DNA of 64,000 bases from Pseudopedobacter saltans DSM 12145 (GTDB taxonomy: Bacteria; Bacteroidota; Bacteroidia; Sphingobacteriales; Sphingobacteriaceae), in NCBI RefSeq assembly GCF_000190735.1, contig NC_015177.1, positions 992,001-1,056,000 of the forward strand, given 5' to 3'. The position numbers were made by a program, and so were the translations under genes. Positions 61,662-64,000 of this stretch are shown here, one piece after another (position 1 is the stretch's first letter; every line of letters begins with the position of its first letter). The notes beneath the pieces were generated by a model. That model searched no databases. It saw nothing but the letters and a program-made list of their open reading frames with translations, and had not been told where the DNA came from.

Positions 61662-64000
61662 ATGAAAATTCCTTTTAAGATTAAAGCCGTACAAATCAGA
61701 CAAGCTTTATTATGTCTCTTTGTTCTAGCCGGTCAGATGGCATTTGCCCAACAGTCTAAAAGATTGACTCAAAATTGGGAATACCTAAAAGGAGATCTAG
61801 GAAGTGTTTGGGAAGCTATGCGCCCGGCAAAACCAGGATCTTCAGAATCGGTGCCGTTATGGTCGAATGTTATTTTACCACATTGTTTTAATGAAACAGA
61901 TGCTGTAGATCCCAAAGTAAATTATTACGAAGGACCGGGTTGGTACAGAACAAATCTGAAATTAGAAAATCCGTATAACAAAGGACGTATTCTATTGCAT
62001 TTTGAGGGTGCAGGACAAAAAACCGAAATTTATGTTTATACTAAAAAAGTAGGTAGCCATGTAGGTGGATATGACGAATTTACGGTAGATATTACAGATG
62101 CCGTAGAAGAGTTTAAAAAAGATCCATTATTCAAATCACAATTTAAAGGCTTAATACCTTTGGCAATCAGATGTGATAATACCCGCGATCTGGAAATGAT
62201 TCCTTCAGATTTATCAGATTTTAATGTTTACGGTGGTTTATACCGTTATCTTAATTTAGTTTATACACCGCAAGTTTCTGTAGACAAACTTTTTGCTTTA
62301 GCAGAAGTAGATGCTCAGGGAAAGCAAGGACAGCTAAAAATTACCGGAAGATTTTATAATCCTATTGGTCTGAATACAGCTAATGTAAATATATTGGTTA
62401 AAGATCCGCAGGGAAAAACTGTGTTTACAGGTAAAAGTGATATAACTTTATCCAGCTCAGACCAGGTACTTTGGACGACAAAATTGAACAAGCCGGCGCT
62501 TTGGTCACCTGAAAGGCCACAGTTATATTCAGTTGAGCTAACTATTAATGCACAAGGTCAGGAATACAAGCATATCGAAAAAGTAGGTTTCAGACATTTC
62601 GAATTCGTTCAAAAAGGGCCATTTATGCTTAATGGCAAGCGACTTTTGCTAAGAGGCACACATAGACATGAGGATCATGCAGGTGTAGGTGCGGCAATGA
62701 CAGAAGAAATGATTAAAACTGAAATGAAGATGATGAAGGATATGGGCGTGAATTTCATTAGATTGGGACACTACCAACAGTCCAGAATTGTACTTCAAGA
62801 ATGTGATAGGTTAGGCATTTTGGTTTGGGAAGAAATTCCATGGTGTCGCGGAGGCTTAGGCGGTGATGTTTACAAGCAACAAGCCAGAAGAATGCTCACA
62901 AATATGATTGAGCAACATTATAACCATCCATCGGTAATTATTTGGGGTTTGGGTAATGAAAATGATTGGCCTGGCGACTTTACGTATTTCGATAAAGAGC
63001 AGATCAGAACTTTCATGAAAGAGCTTAATGATTTAAGCCATAAACTGGATAAAACCAGAAAAACAGCTATCAGAAGATGTGATTTCTGTAAAGACATAGT
63101 GGATGTATATTCTCCATCAATTTGGGCTGGTTGGTATAGAGGTATCTATCAGGAATATAAAGAAGTTTCTAAGAAAGAAATGGAAGGGGTGAATCATTTC
63201 CTTCATGTGGAATGGGGAGGTGATAGCCATGCGAGAAGAAATGCTGAAGAACCGGAAAAGATTATCAATAGATTAAAAATTGGTGGCGAAGCCGATGAAA
63301 GAGCTGGAGATGCCACTTTCTACGGTGGTGATGCTCGTTTTTCTAAAGATGGCGATTGGAGTGAGAGCTATATTTGTAATCTAATAGACTGGCATTTAAA
63401 AGAACAGGAAACTATGCCATGGTTAACGGGAGCAGCTTATTGGCCTTTTAAAGATTTTTCAACGCCGGTAAGACCAGAAAATCCGGTTCCTTATATGAAT
63501 CAGAAAGGCGTTGTTGAACGTGATTTTACCAAAAAAGAGGCTTATTACGTTTTTCAATCATATTGGACAGCAGAACCGATGTTGCGTATATCTGGACATA
63601 ACTGGCCAGTAAGATGGGGAGATAAAGGAGAGCAAAAAGTAGTTAAAGCTTATTCGAATTGTGATGAGGCAGAGCTTTTCTTCAACGGTAAAAGTATGGG
63701 AGTTAAGAAAAGAAATAGTCAAAACTTTCCTGCAGCGGGTTTAAGATGGAATGTTGTTTTTAATGAAGGGAAAAACACGATAAAAGTAGTTGCCAAAAAA
63801 GGAAAAACTGTAGTTACCGACGAGATTACTCAATATTATCAAACAGCAAAATGGGGTAAGCCAGCAAAGTTAACTTTAGAAAAGATTGCCGAAGATAAAG
63901 ACACCGTAACGTTAGAAGTTAAATTATTCGATGCCAATAATGTGCAATGCTTAGAAGCAGCAAATTATGTTAGTTTTGAATTGGCCGGAGATGGAAAACT
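61662..64000 (+). CDS. Glycoside hydrolase family 2 enzyme, beta-galactosidase-like (3' end outside window)
   Basis: The ORF starts at ATG 61662 and is open to the window end; 779 full codons are visible. Signal peptide (LLCLFVLAGQMAFAQ), then GH2 jelly roll (YEGPGWYRTNL, GGYDEFTVDITDAV, VYGGLYR), Ig-like domain (ALWSPERPQLYSV), and TIM barrel (NGKRLLLRGTHRHEDHAG). Catalytic residues are both visible: acid/base E433 in GLGNEND and nucleophile E517 in HVEWGG. A further Ig-like domain follows (YSNCDEAELFFNGKSMG). Likely acts on a beta-linked side-chain sugar of the glycan sensed by the regulator upstream. The two GH2 enzymes in the window differ at the nucleophile region. Confidence 0.92.
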   Translation, partial: MKIPFKIKAVQIRQALLCLFVLAGQMAFAQQSKRLTQNWEYLKGDLGSVWEAMRPAKPGSSESVPLWSNVILPHCFNETDAVDPKVNYYEGPGWYRTNLKLENPYNKGRILLHFEGAGQKTEIYVYTKKVGSHVGGYDEFTVDITDAVEEFKKDPLFKSQFKGLIPLAIRCDNTRDLEMIPSDLSDFNVYGGLYRYLNLVYTPQVSVDKLFALAEVDAQGKQGQLKITGRFYNPIGLNTANVNILVKDPQGKTVFTGKSDITLSSSDQVLWTTKLNKPALWSPERPQLYSVELTINAQGQEYKHIEKVGFRHFEFVQKGPFMLNGKRLLLRGTHRHEDHAGVGAAMTEEMIKTEMKMMKDMGVNFIRLGHYQQSRIVLQECDRLGILVWEEIPWCRGGLGGDVYKQQARRMLTNMIEQHYNHPSVIIWGLGNENDWPGDFTYFDKEQIRTFMKELNDLSHKLDKTRKTAIRRCDFCKDIVDVYSPSIWAGWYRGIYQEYKEVSKKEMEGVNHFLHVEWGGDSHARRNAEEPEKIINRLKIGGEADERAGDATFYGGDARFSKDGDWSESYICNLIDWHLKEQETMPWLTGAAYWPFKDFSTPVRPENPVPYMNQKGVVERDFTKKEAYYVFQSYWTAEPMLRISGHNWPVRWGDKGEQKVVKAYSNCDEAELFFNGKSMGVKKRNSQNFPAAGLRWNVVFNEGKNTIKVVAKKGKTVVTDEITQYYQTAKWGKPAKLTLEKIAEDKDTVTLEVKLFDANNVQCLEAANYVSFELAGDGK

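Overview
The window is AT-rich Bacteroidetes DNA, most likely from a soil or plant-associated Sphingobacteriaceae (Pedobacter-like) genome; the genus is an inference. The supporting signs are two proteins with type IX secretion (Por) C-terminal sorting domains, a hybrid two-component regulator with Reg_prop propellers, an UpxY/NusG-like antiterminator in a surface-polysaccharide operon, dense carbohydrate-active gene sets, and few Shine-Dalgarno sequences. I see no tRNA, rRNA, CRISPR array or complete insertion sequence.

Region 1 (1-20453) is a plus-strand polysaccharide-degradation island of pectin type without SusC/SusD in view. It holds the 3' end of a probable glycosidase, a GH28 with an N-terminal accessory domain, a GH2, three tandem GH28/GH49-like beta-helix paralogs, two T9SS-exported proteins (a beta-rich protein and an alpha/alpha-barrel enzyme), a fourth GH28/GH49-like paralog, an STN-esterase fusion, a TIM-barrel protein with a twin-arginine-like leader, and a LacI-type regulator. 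A small secreted lysine-rich protein follows (20645-20860).

Region 2 (20964-54541) is a large exopolysaccharide (EPS)/capsule locus. A PAS histidine kinase faces away from it. Export and chain-length genes (Wza-like, Wzc-like), an UpxY-like antiterminator and a Wzx-like flippase lead. They are followed by two DegT aminotransferases, a PglC-like initiating transferase, seven recognisable glycosyltransferases or candidates, a Wzy-like polymerase, two asparagine-synthase-like amidotransferases, FemAB-like and GNAT acyltransferases, a PhyH-type oxygenase, a UDP-glucuronate-4-epimerase-like enzyme and a WbpM/PglF-like 4,6-dehydratase. A lipoprotein PL1 pectate lyase lies inside the locus right after the epimerase. 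Together these suggest a uronic-acid (perhaps galacturonate) EPS, amidated or aminoacylated and primed on an amino-deoxy sugar, made beside its own lyase. That is inference from gene content.

Region 3 (54182-57363) has a small HTH protein convergent with a response regulator-CRP fusion across a 40-bp palindromic terminator. After it come a decayed DUF1801 gene not visible as an intact ORF, a zinc-ribbon/helix-hairpin-helix protein and an SRPBCC protein.

Region 4 (57559-64000) begins a second utilisation locus: a 14-repeat hybrid two-component sensor/regulator with a strong terminator, then a GH2 enzyme that runs off the end of the window.
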